A stretch of 9,556 bases of DNA from Deltaproteobacteria bacterium (GTDB taxonomy: Bacteria; Myxococcota_A; Polyangia; Palsa-1104; JAEUJZ01), in the NCBI GenBank assembly GCA_017990795.1, contig JAGNNG010000040.1, forward strand, positions 1 through 9,556. Direction: 5' to 3'. Of this stretch, positions 1 to 6,756 are shown in pieces. Position numbers and translations under genes: made by a program. The notes beneath the pieces are model-generated. The model was not told the origin of the DNA. It worked only from the letters and a program-made list of their open reading frames with translations, and did not search any database. Numbering within the stretch: the stretch's first letter is position 1; every line of letters begins with the position of its first letter.

Positions 1-1785
1 CTGCTATCGCTGGCGGTCAAAGGGAAGCCGCGCGTGCTGTATATCGAGGGCGATCCGGCCTCGAAGGGCTATCTGGTGGCGGCGCTGGAGCGCGAGAACA
101 TCGACGTCGAGGCGCGCAATCCCTACGGCCTGCCGCGCACCGTCAAGGAGCTGCTGCCTTACGACCTGCTGATTGTCTCGGATGTCTCCTCGACGCTGAT
201 GAGTCAGGCGCACATGCTGGCGATCGAGAGCTACGTGCGTGACTGGGGCGGCGGCTTCATCATGACTGGCGGCGAGAACAGCTTTGGCTCGGGCGGCTAC
301 CAAGGCACGCAGCTAGAAAAGCTGTTGCCGGTGCGCTTTGAGCAGGAGAAAAAGCGCGATCAGCCGTCGCTCGGGCTGGTGCTGGCGATCGACCGCTCGG
401 GCTCGATGAATGGGCCGAAGCTGGAGCTGGCCAAAGACGCCGCGCGGGCCACGGCTGAGATGCTGGCCCCCGACGACTTGATCGGTGTGGTGGCATTTGA
501 CAGCCAGGCCAACCCGCTGGTGCGGCTGCAGCGCGCGCAAAATCGCGTGCGCATAAGCTCGGATATTTCTCGTCTGACCGCCGGTGGTGGTACCGCGCTG
601 CTGCCGCCGCTGCAAGAGGCCTATCAGCAGCTGTCGTCGGCGCCCGCCAAGATCAAGCACGTGATCCTGCTGACCGACGGTCAAGCCGAGTATCAAGGGA
701 TCATCGAGCTAGTCGATCAGATGGTGCAGAGCAAGATCACCGTGTCGACGGTGGGCGTGGGCTCGGGCGCGGATCAGACGCTGCTGACGGCGATCGCTGA
801 GCATGGCAACGGGCGCTTTTATTTCACGCAGGACGCCAGCTCGATCCCGAAGATCTTCACCAAAGAGACCACGCAGGTGGCGCGGTCGGCGCTGATTGAG
901 GAGCGAGTCCGCGCGCAGGTCAGCAAGTACGTTGAGCTGCTCGATGGCGTGGGTATCGAGAGTGCGCCCGCTCTGCGCGGCTACGTCGCGACCAAGCCCA
1001 AGCCGCTGGCCGAGGTGATTCTGGTATCGCCGCTGGGTGAGCCACTGCTGGCGCGCTGGCGACAGGGGCTGGGGCAAGCGGTGGCATTTACCAGCGACGT
1101 GAAAAATCGCTGGGCTGCCGACTGGCTGCGCTGGCCGGGGTATACGAAGTTTTGGGCGCAGCTGGTGCGCTCGGCGATGCGCCATGACGGCAAGAATCGC
1201 GGTCAAGGCTACGAGCTGCGGGCGACCTCGGTGCCGCCTTACGCCAAGGTGCGCGTGGATGCGGTGTCCAGCGACGATCGCTTCGTCTCGGGCCTGGTTA
1301 CAGAGGTCGAGGTCATCGAGCCGTCGTCGAGCCTGCCGATGCCGGGCCAGCTGGAAAAAGGCGCCAAGGCCGGCAAGGTGGTGCTGCGAGCACCGCTGCC
1401 GCAGACGGCGCCTGGTCGCTATGAAGCGGATCTGCGGGTGCCGCGCACGGGGGCGTTCCTGCTGCGGGCTACGCATCGGGCTCCGTCACCCGCGCCAGGC
1501 CAGCTAGGTCCCATCGTGGCTGAGAGCTGGGGCACGCTGGCGCTGTCGTATCCCCGCGAATACCTGGCGCTGCCTCCCGATCTTGAGCTGCTGTCGCAGA
1601 TGGCCGCAGCCACCGGTGGTACCCAGCTGCACACCGCAGCGGAAGTCTTGGACCCCGGTACGGAAGAGATTCGCTTTCTGCGCAGCCTGTGGCCGTACCT
1701 GTGCGGGCTGGGCATCGCGCTCTTGCTGCTGGATGTGCTGCTTCGCCGCGTGCGCTTGTTTGGGTACCGCGCGCTCTCGCTGTAG
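1..1785 (+). CDS. VWA domain membrane protein with glutamine-amidotransferase-like domain (5' end outside window)
   Basis: The frame is open from the first base to a TAG stop, giving 594 residues with the N-terminus missing. Residues about 10-115 resemble the GATase1-like domain found in BatA-style membrane proteins, with a GGENSFG turn at 90-96 and no visible catalytic Cys. A von Willebrand A domain follows with all MIDAS parts: DRSGS at 131-135, Thr198 in GGGTAL, and Asp226 in LLTDG. A hydrophobic helix near 563-580, followed by Arg residues, is a C-terminal membrane anchor; relatives usually have further helices at the missing N-terminus. Such proteins are thought to bind a metal-dependent partner at the cell envelope, often near MoxR-type ATPases, but the exact role is unknown. 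A GTG at position 34 is an internal codon, because the conserved domain already begins before it. A separate gap of 192 bases divides it from the next operon. Confidence 0.9.
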   Translation: MLSLAVKGKPRVLYIEGDPASKGYLVAALERENIDVEARNPYGLPRTVKELLPYDLLIVSDVSSTLMSQAHMLAIESYVRDWGGGFIMTGGENSFGSGGYQGTQLEKLLPVRFEQEKKRDQPSLGLVLAIDRSGSMNGPKLELAKDAARATAEMLAPDDLIGVVAFDSQANPLVRLQRAQNRVRISSDISRLTAGGGTALLPPLQEAYQQLSSAPAKIKHVILLTDGQAEYQGIIELVDQMVQSKITVSTVGVGSGADQTLLTAIAEHGNGRFYFTQDASSIPKIFTKETTQVARSALIEERVRAQVSKYVELLDGVGIESAPALRGYVATKPKPLAEVILVSPLGEPLLARWRQGLGQAVAFTSDVKNRWAADWLRWPGYTKFWAQLVRSAMRHDGKNRGQGYELRATSVPPYAKVRVDAVSSDDRFVSGLVTEVEVIEPSSSLPMPGQLEKGAKAGKVVLRAPLPQTAPGRYEADLRVPRTGAFLLRATHRAPSPAPGQLGPIVAESWGTLALSYPREYLALPPDLELLSQMAAATGGTQLHTAAEVLDPGTEEIRFLRSLWPYLCGLGIALLLLDVLLRRVRLFGYRALSL

Positions 1786-1866
1786 CCGCTTTTCTCCGCT
1801 GACCTCAAGCTGCAAAAGGTAGACAAGCTGCGCCTATGGTAGTACTTCTGCGCAGTGTGTACGTGC

Positions 1867-1898
1867 ATGTAGTGTGATGAACGGACACTTACCTACAT
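1867..1898. repeat. Inverted repeat ATGTAG-N20-CTACAT, possible operator or stem-loop
   Basis: ATGTAG at 1867-1872 is matched exactly by CTACAT at 1893-1898. Inside it, AGTGT at 1871-1875 pairs with ACACT at 1885-1889 across 9 bases. The two pairings share bases, so they are either alternatives or parts of one imperfect hairpin. The repeat lies about 80-110 bases upstream of the dehydrogenase start codon, a plausible place for a regulator site. Arms this short can arise by chance. Confidence 0.3.
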
Positions 1899-1966
1899 AT
1901 GCCGCAGCAGTCACGGGCCAACATCTTGTGGTCTGTGACCGTATTAATGCTCAGCAGCCAATGCTT

Positions 1967-1971
1967 AGGAG
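1967..1971 (+). promoter_or_regulatory. Ribosome binding site of the SDR gene
   Basis: AGGAG lies 6 bases before the ATG at 1978. This is ideal spacing and supports that start for the dehydrogenase. Confidence 0.75.
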
Positions 1972-1977
1972 CTGGCC

Positions 1978-2793
1978 ATGACTCGCCCACTCAATGACAA
2001 CGCAGGTACTCAGCTCTCGGCGCCGGTGCAAATGCCTAAAGAGTTGCTGCTGCAGGGCCGCACTGCGGTGGTGACAGGCGCGGGCCGAGGTCTGGGACGG
2101 GCAGCCGCAGTCGCCTTGGCCGAGGCTGGAGCGCAAGTGGTGCTGCTGGGCCGCACCGCCGACCCGCTGGCACAGACCGCCGCAGCGATTGTCGCAGTGG
2201 GCGGGCGCGCACGCTCGATTGTTACCGATGTGACCGACGAGCAGCAGGTAAGCGCAGCCGCGGCCCAGGTGGCCTCAGAGCTGGGCGGGGCCGATATCCT
2301 GGTCAATAACGCAGGCGGTGCTCTGGTCAGTCCGTTTTTGCAGACGGACACCGCGGCAATTCAGCAGCTTTTTCAGCTTAACGTCATCGGCGCGATGCTG
2401 TGTACGCGGGCATTCGGCGCGCACATGGTCCAAAAGTGTCGCGGTCGCGTCATCAACATCGCCTCGGTGGCGGCGCTGACCGGAGAGACCAACACCAGCA
2501 TCTACGCGGCCAGCAAAGGCGCTCTGATTAGCTTTTCGCGGACGCTGGCGGTGGAGTGGGCGCGCTACGGCGTGACCGTAAATGCGCTGGCTCCCGGCTA
2601 CTTTCGCACCGATCTAAACGCGCAGGCCCTGGATAACCCAGAGGTCGCCGATCGGCTGCTGAAAAAAATTCCTATGCGACGGGTTGGACAGCCAGACGAA
2701 CTTGGCCCGCTTTTAGTATACTTAGCCTCGGATGCGTCGGCGTTTATGACCGGTTCGGTGCTCGTCATCGACGGAGGACAGGTGGCTCGTTAG
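1978..2793 (+). CDS. Short-chain dehydrogenase/reductase (SDR family, FabG-like)
   Basis: This 271-residue classical SDR is of normal length apart from a roughly 25-residue N-terminal lead. The Rossmann cofactor loop TGAGRGLG lies at 33-40 and NNAGG at 110-114. The catalytic set is complete: Asn135, Ser163, Tyr176 and Lys180, with the Ser-Tyr distance of 13 seen in FabG. The C-terminal IDGG motif is at 264-267. Arg38 in the glycine loop and Arg59 after the second strand favour NADP(H) over NAD(H), which is an inference. It should interconvert a ketone and an alcohol in the cytoplasm, possibly on a 3-oxoacyl or 3-hydroxyacyl thioester, but the substrate cannot be read from the sequence. It is the first gene of the operon, and its TAG stop shares its last base with the GTG start of the ETF-alpha-like gene. 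It is the only operon member with an intact active site. Confidence 0.95.
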   Translation: MTRPLNDNAGTQLSAPVQMPKELLLQGRTAVVTGAGRGLGRAAAVALAEAGAQVVLLGRTADPLAQTAAAIVAVGGRARSIVTDVTDEQQVSAAAAQVASELGGADILVNNAGGALVSPFLQTDTAAIQQLFQLNVIGAMLCTRAFGAHMVQKCRGRVINIASVAALTGETNTSIYAASKGALISFSRTLAVEWARYGVTVNALAPGYFRTDLNAQALDNPEVADRLLKKIPMRRVGQPDELGPLLVYLASDASAFMTGSVLVIDGGQVAR

Positions 2794-4193
2794 TGGCAAA
2801 TCTGCTCGTCATGATGGAATTTTACCAAGGCGCGCTACTTCCCGCGTCGCTGGAGACGCTTGGCCAGGCGCGGCGCTTAGCGACGATGCTCGGCCTGTCG
2901 GTCTATGCGCTGCTGCCGCTGCCGTCGCAGCTTGACCATGGCGATGACGATCTTACGGTCACCTGCGGTCGTCACGGCGCTGACAAAGTGGTCATGCTGA
3001 CCGGGGACGGCCTGTCACGCGAAAGTGAGATGCGTTTCTCCAGTTATGCGGGGGCGCTGCTCAATGCCTGCGCGCTGCTGCCACCGCGCGTGTTTATGCT
3101 CGCGGACTCGCCGGCGGCGCGAGATATTGCGCCTCGGCTGGCGGCACGGCTGGGGGCGGCCTATATCGCGCGCGGTGCCATCGTGACCGACGGTGAGCAG
3201 CTGCTGTATAGCGATGCTGACGGGCGGCGCCTGCAGGTAGCGATGGAAGACCCGAGCGAGGACGGACTTGCTGCGGTGCCGACGCCGGTGGTGCTGACGG
3301 TGCCACCTGGTCGCTTTGCGATGGCGCGCGGCGGTGCTGAGGCCGAGATGCTGCTGATTGCCTCACCCGAGGGCGATGCAAGCTCGGACCAGACCCCGGT
3401 GGCCGCGGTGGGCTTTGTCGAAGAGGAGCTGCTACCGCTGCCCGCTTGGGCGCGGATCTCCGTCGAGCAGGGTCAACCTTCGGTTGGGTCTTTACCGCGT
3501 GCGCCGCTATTCCACCTGCAGGGCGCGCATCAGCCGGCAGATGTTCGGGTTTGCAGCTGCCAGGTAGCGATCGGGCCGGACGCGCTAAGTCAGCCCGTTC
3601 ATTACGCACTGGTCGTCGAGGAGTCCGCAGTAGCAGCAACGCAAGCAGCGCTGCAGCAGTACCTGCAAAGTCCTGCCCTGCCTCGCTCTACCGAGAGCAC
3701 GGGTTCGCGCCGTCGTGTTGAACCATCTGGCCTTACGCCCACGGGTGAGCGCGATGGCTGGGGAGGAAAAGACAGCTCAGCGACGGGGGATTCGGACCCA
3801 ACCGACAAGATTGCGCAGCTGCTGGGTGGGGCTCGTCATCCTGATGCGTATGCGCCGCTGCGCTCGGATAGCACGCCGCCGATTGCGCGGCAGTCTGCCC
3901 CGGTCCTGATTGGGGGTTTTGACTCCGATATGTGGGCAGGCTGGACGACCCCCAGCGACGAAGGTGGCGCGCCCGAGTTCGAGATGGAGATGGCGGATAC
4001 GGCTCCAGTCTCGGTCGCACCGATGAGCGGGCCGATTTCCATTGCCGTCAAGCCTGCCCTGGTGGTGCAGCCTGGTCGCAGCACACCCGTCGCCACAACA
4101 CCGTCATCCGTTGGTGCGGCGTCAGATGCTGCCAAGACGGCACCCCAGACCCAAAGCCAGATCAGCCTGGGCTTTGACGTGGAGGAGCCATGA
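2793..4193 (+). CDS. ETF-alpha-like protein lacking the FAD domain, with a long disordered tail
   Basis: Residues 1-190 follow the N-terminal domain of electron transfer flavoprotein alpha (EtfA/FixB): an ANLLVMMEF start strand, PASLETLGQAR at 17-27, GADKVVML at 62-69, AARDIAPRLAARLG at 108-121, and a PTPVVLTVPPGRF strand at 163-175. Typical EtfA is about 320 residues and continues into an FAD domain with an SG(Q/R)TG loop; I find no such motif here. Instead residues about 200-295 are unrecognised, and about 296-466 are rich in Pro, Ser, Thr, Ala and Gly and look disordered, with short islands such as KIAQLLGG (339-346) and a C-terminal SLGFDVEEP. The GTG start is chosen because the first residues match the EtfA N-terminus. 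GGAGGA at 2773-2778 is 14 bases upstream, so initiation is probably coupled to the SDR stop. Without FAD, classical electron transfer is unlikely. Homology to EtfA is fairly secure; the function is unknown. Confidence 0.8.
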   Translation: MANLLVMMEFYQGALLPASLETLGQARRLATMLGLSVYALLPLPSQLDHGDDDLTVTCGRHGADKVVMLTGDGLSRESEMRFSSYAGALLNACALLPPRVFMLADSPAARDIAPRLAARLGAAYIARGAIVTDGEQLLYSDADGRRLQVAMEDPSEDGLAAVPTPVVLTVPPGRFAMARGGAEAEMLLIASPEGDASSDQTPVAAVGFVEEELLPLPAWARISVEQGQPSVGSLPRAPLFHLQGAHQPADVRVCSCQVAIGPDALSQPVHYALVVEESAVAATQAALQQYLQSPALPRSTESTGSRRRVEPSGLTPTGERDGWGGKDSSATGDSDPTDKIAQLLGGARHPDAYAPLRSDSTPPIARQSAPVLIGGFDSDMWAGWTTPSDEGGAPEFEMEMADTAPVSVAPMSGPISIAVKPALVVQPGRSTPVATTPSSVGAASDAAKTAPQTQSQISLGFDVEEP

Positions 4194-4861
4194 AGGTCGT
4201 TGCTCTGCTAGGTGCAGATACCAGCGCCGATGGCATCGTGCTGCAGCTGGCGCAGAGCCTGGGCTCGGTCATTGCGCTGTGGGTCGGAGCCGACGCTGAG
4301 CCGCTGGCGCAAGCCCAGCTTGCCGCGCGACGGCTGCAGGTTTGGGATGCTGCGTTGTCATCGCTGCCCGACGCGGACAGTGCCCGGGAAGCGGTGCTGG
4401 CGATGGTGGTGGCTGCAGCCGCTCGACAGCTGGACGCGCAGCTGTTTGTCATCGCCGAGACGGCTGATGGTTATCTGGGCCCAGCGATAGCTGAGCAGCT
4501 CAACGTTGCGCACGTCTCTCAGGTGTTGGGCGCGCAGCTGGCGACGGACTCAGAGACGCCACAGCTGCAGGTTCAGCGACGCTGCTTGCATGGTGTGCAG
4601 CGACTGCGAGGTCCCTGCGCGGCGGTGCTGTGTGTGTTACCGGTGTCGTCTGCTTCGGCAGTGGCTGCCCCTGCGCCGTCAGCAGCGTCGGTGCCAGCCA
4701 TCGAGCATTGGTCTTTCACCGAGCTTGGACTGTCAGACAGCGACCTGCCACGACCGCTGCTTAGCATTGTGCCCACACCGGTGAATCTGCAGTTTGGACC
4801 GCTGCGCTTTGACTCGGTTGAGTCGCTGGCACGACGGCTCAAGCAGGATGGACTGAGCTAG
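4190..4861 (+). CDS. ETF-beta-like protein with degenerate nucleotide site
   Basis: This 223-residue protein is about 30 residues shorter than usual EtfB. The match to EtfB is the segment LDAQLFVIAE, then GPAIAEQLNVAHVSQV at 97-112, a beta-rich stretch with a basic run near 129-140, a strand ending in VLCVLP at 146-151, and a C-terminus with ELGLSDSDL at 178-186, IVPTP at 193-197 and a final amphipathic helix ending KQDG. EtfB normally carries an NPFDE-type segment and a DD...QTG loop that bind AMP; the first is absent and the second is replaced by ETADGYLGP (90-98). Its ATG overlaps the TGA of the ETF-alpha-like gene (ATGA). The tail codons of that gene supply the Shine-Dalgarno GGAGGAG at 4181-4187, so the two should be made in balanced amounts and probably pair. 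Loss of the AMP site and of the partner's FAD domain suggests a structural role (inference). Confidence 0.78.
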   Translation: MKVVALLGADTSADGIVLQLAQSLGSVIALWVGADAEPLAQAQLAARRLQVWDAALSSLPDADSAREAVLAMVVAAAARQLDAQLFVIAETADGYLGPAIAEQLNVAHVSQVLGAQLATDSETPQLQVQRRCLHGVQRLRGPCAAVLCVLPVSSASAVAAPAPSAASVPAIEHWSFTELGLSDSDLPRPLLSIVPTPVNLQFGPLRFDSVESLARRLKQDGLS

Positions 4862-4864
4862 AAA

Positions 4865-6739
4865 ATGGCCCGCGCGCGTAAAAAAGAGGCTGTGGCTCTG
4901 CCCCTGCCGTCGGAGTCTGGCTCCGGTGGAGCGGCGACGCGCAGCCTGCATACGACGCGAGCTGCGACGGACTTGTCACTGCTTTTGCGAGCACGCTCGT
5001 TCTGCTTGGGCGGCGAGGGTCCAGCAGTGCAGCGGGTGCGTACGAACCTGCTGCTGGGTGAGTCCTTCACTGAGGGCATGACGACGGCGCAGCGCGGGGC
5101 CGGGGTGGGCGCTATCGATCCGCAGGCAGCCGTTTGGATTGGCATCGGTCCGCCACCGACGGGCCAGCTGTCGATCTCGCTCTCGGAGCACGCCGGTACG
5201 CTGGGTCCGTATAGCTTTGGCTTTCTGAATAACGTCGACGGAGTGGCCCCGCTGGCGGCTCCCATTGCGCAGCATGAGCGTCCACGTCGTGGCACCGTGG
5301 CGCTGGTGGTTCCTCGTCGAGACGCGCTGCCTGAAGTGGTGCCGCTGCTGCTGGCGCGCGACCTTGGGATCTCATGGCTAATCTCAGTGGGCGACGGCGA
5401 CCCCAGCGAGGTCCTGCGCTTTCTGAGCATCGACCCAGCGACGACCGGTGTGCTGCTGGCTGTGGGGAAAGGCGTTCGCGCGCCCACGCTTCAGACGGTG
5501 CTGGGACAAAAGCCGGCGGTACTACTCGACCTGTCAGCAGCGGGCGGTGCCCCTGGCGATGGAGCGCTGTATCGCGCGGTGGCTAGGCGAGTGGGTGCTC
5601 CGGTGGTGACGGACTTAGAAGAGTGGCTGGCGCACGGGTCGCTGATGGATGCAGGGACGCGGCTGCGCTCGTGGGTACCGGTGTCGTCGCCAAGCGCGCC
5701 GCTCAGCAAGCGGACCAAAGCGGTAGCACGTGCGCGTGCAGCGCTGGTGGTGCTCGGGGCCGGGGCCGATCTGGTCAAGGCGGAGGCCGTTCGCGCGCAC
5801 CTACCCGCTCCACTGCGGGTGGACTCAGACGATGTTGAGGCGACTGCTGCGGCGCTACAAAAAGCGGCGCTTGGTGCCGAGCTTGTGGTGCTTTGCGGTT
5901 CGTCCGAGGTGACGGCAGAGCTACAGCCTGCGGCTCCGACGCTGCGCCTCGATCCTGCCCAGCCGGAGCGATTGCGGGCGTTGCTGCGAGCACTCTCGCT
6001 GCCCACGCGCCAAGCTGACGATGAGCAGCCGATTCAGGTGGTGACGGATACGCAGCGGGTCGATGCGATTCTGCAGGATCTGCCACCGCCGCTGTACCTG
6101 GGCGAGGCTCGGGTCTCCGACGAACTGCTGGCCGATCATGACTGTAAGCGCCTGCTGCACGCGTATGGTGCCGTGGTGTCCCGACAGGCCCCCGCGCATA
6201 CCGTGACGGCAGCGCTGCGGGTGCTAAGCAAGCTGGAGGTGCCGCTGCTGCTGCTGCCACCGCTGCCACCGGTTGCGGATGTGCTGGTGCTGGCTGCCGC
6301 TGAAGCGCGCGAGGTCATTCACTGCAGCACCGTCGCAGAAGCCAAGCGCCAAGTCGGCATGCTCCTGGGTCGTCATCCGTATGTGGTGCTGCGCGAGGCT
6401 CTGCCTGAGGCGCCACGAGTGCGCGTCTCCGTCGTGGTAGAGCGCGGTCTTGGACCGACGCTGCGCATTACATCGCTAGCGCCCACTCTTCGTGCGGACG
6501 AGCCTGCATCAGTGACCGCCGGGCTGTTGCCGCTGCTGCAAGGCGAGGCGCGTGAGCTCGCGGTCTTGCTGGGCCAGCACTACGGCTGCTCACCAACGGG
6601 CTTGAGCGTACTTTTAGGGCAGCTATCGGCGTGCGCGATGGCGCATGACCTGATGCTGGACGTGTTGATTTTGCCGGCAGATGCGCCGGTGGTGGTGAGC
6701 GCAACCGGTGTGCTCAAGCGTCGCGTCGCCCGCAGTTAG
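4865..6739 (+). CDS. NDP-forming acyl-CoA synthetase-like protein, probable pseudo-enzyme
   Basis: The 624 residues follow the order of ADP-forming acetyl-CoA synthetases. A shortened CoA-binding-like domain spans about 38-125, ending LGPYSFGFLN where the family has LGPNxLG. Flavodoxin-like succinyl-CoA ligase domains follow: GTVALV at 143-148, ISVGDGDPSEVLRFL at 173-187, then DLEEWL at 250-255. A C-terminal ATP-grasp-like domain runs from about 418. The active sites look lost. The SHTGA(L)AG phospho-His loop aligns without gaps to SAAGGAPG at 224-231, so His becomes Ala225. The VLK strand of the ATP-grasp domain reads LLLL at 461-464 and lacks the Lys. The ELDxNPL metal motif reads MLDVLIL at 597-603. 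Residues 1-25 are basic then Ser/Gly-rich and probably flexible. It starts 3 bases after the ETF-beta-like stop, with only a weak ribosome site, so it is likely coupled. It may bind CoA or partners without catalysis (inference). Confidence 0.75.
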   Translation: MARARKKEAVALPLPSESGSGGAATRSLHTTRAATDLSLLLRARSFCLGGEGPAVQRVRTNLLLGESFTEGMTTAQRGAGVGAIDPQAAVWIGIGPPPTGQLSISLSEHAGTLGPYSFGFLNNVDGVAPLAAPIAQHERPRRGTVALVVPRRDALPEVVPLLLARDLGISWLISVGDGDPSEVLRFLSIDPATTGVLLAVGKGVRAPTLQTVLGQKPAVLLDLSAAGGAPGDGALYRAVARRVGAPVVTDLEEWLAHGSLMDAGTRLRSWVPVSSPSAPLSKRTKAVARARAALVVLGAGADLVKAEAVRAHLPAPLRVDSDDVEATAAALQKAALGAELVVLCGSSEVTAELQPAAPTLRLDPAQPERLRALLRALSLPTRQADDEQPIQVVTDTQRVDAILQDLPPPLYLGEARVSDELLADHDCKRLLHAYGAVVSRQAPAHTVTAALRVLSKLEVPLLLLPPLPPVADVLVLAAAEAREVIHCSTVAEAKRQVGMLLGRHPYVVLREALPEAPRVRVSVVVERGLGPTLRITSLAPTLRADEPASVTAGLLPLLQGEARELAVLLGQHYGCSPTGLSVLLGQLSACAMAHDLMLDVLILPADAPVVVSATGVLKRRVARS

Positions 6740-6756
6740 CCTCGGCTCGGCAAGAC

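Larger units (their letters stand above)
1786..1977 (+). promoter_or_regulatory. Leader/intergenic region upstream of the four-gene operon
   Basis: This 192-base gap must carry the promoter of the operon unless the operon is read through from the VWA gene. I see no convincing sigma-70 pair. TAGACA at 1820-1825 is close to a -35 box, but the sequence 17 bases further on is a poor -10. TACATA at 1894-1899 is a fair -10 without a good -35. The region holds an inverted repeat (1867-1898) and two short direct repeats: CAAGCTGC at 1806-1813 and 1824-1831, and AGTGTG at 1854-1859 and 1871-1876. I see no stem followed by a T run after the VWA stop codon. The regulatory reading is an inference from position. 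Confidence 0.4.

Noticed and set aside
709..1476. A 255-residue open frame on the minus strand inside the VWA gene
   Set aside because: It is antisense to a clearly conserved VWA protein, has an Arg/His/Gln-rich composition typical of frame shadows in GC-rich DNA, and shows no family motif.
1926..1948. TTGTGG and TATTAAT as a sigma-70 promoter
   Set aside because: The spacing is 10 bases instead of about 17, so the two boxes cannot work as a pair.
3094..3639. A 181-residue minus-strand frame opposite the ETF-alpha-like gene
   Set aside because: Its Arg/Pro/Ala/Gln-rich composition is a shadow of the plus-strand gene, and there is no recognisable fold. The plus-strand frame matches EtfA and is coupled to its neighbours.
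5775..6269. A 164-residue minus-strand frame inside the synthetase-like gene
   Set aside because: It is of low complexity, rich in Ala, Pro and Arg, and opposite a well-aligned plus-strand domain. It is a product of high GC content.
6740..6756. A possible bidirectional terminator between the convergent operon and ugd
   Set aside because: Only 17 bases are available, with no stem and no T run on either strand, and I could not find a stem extending into the gene ends.
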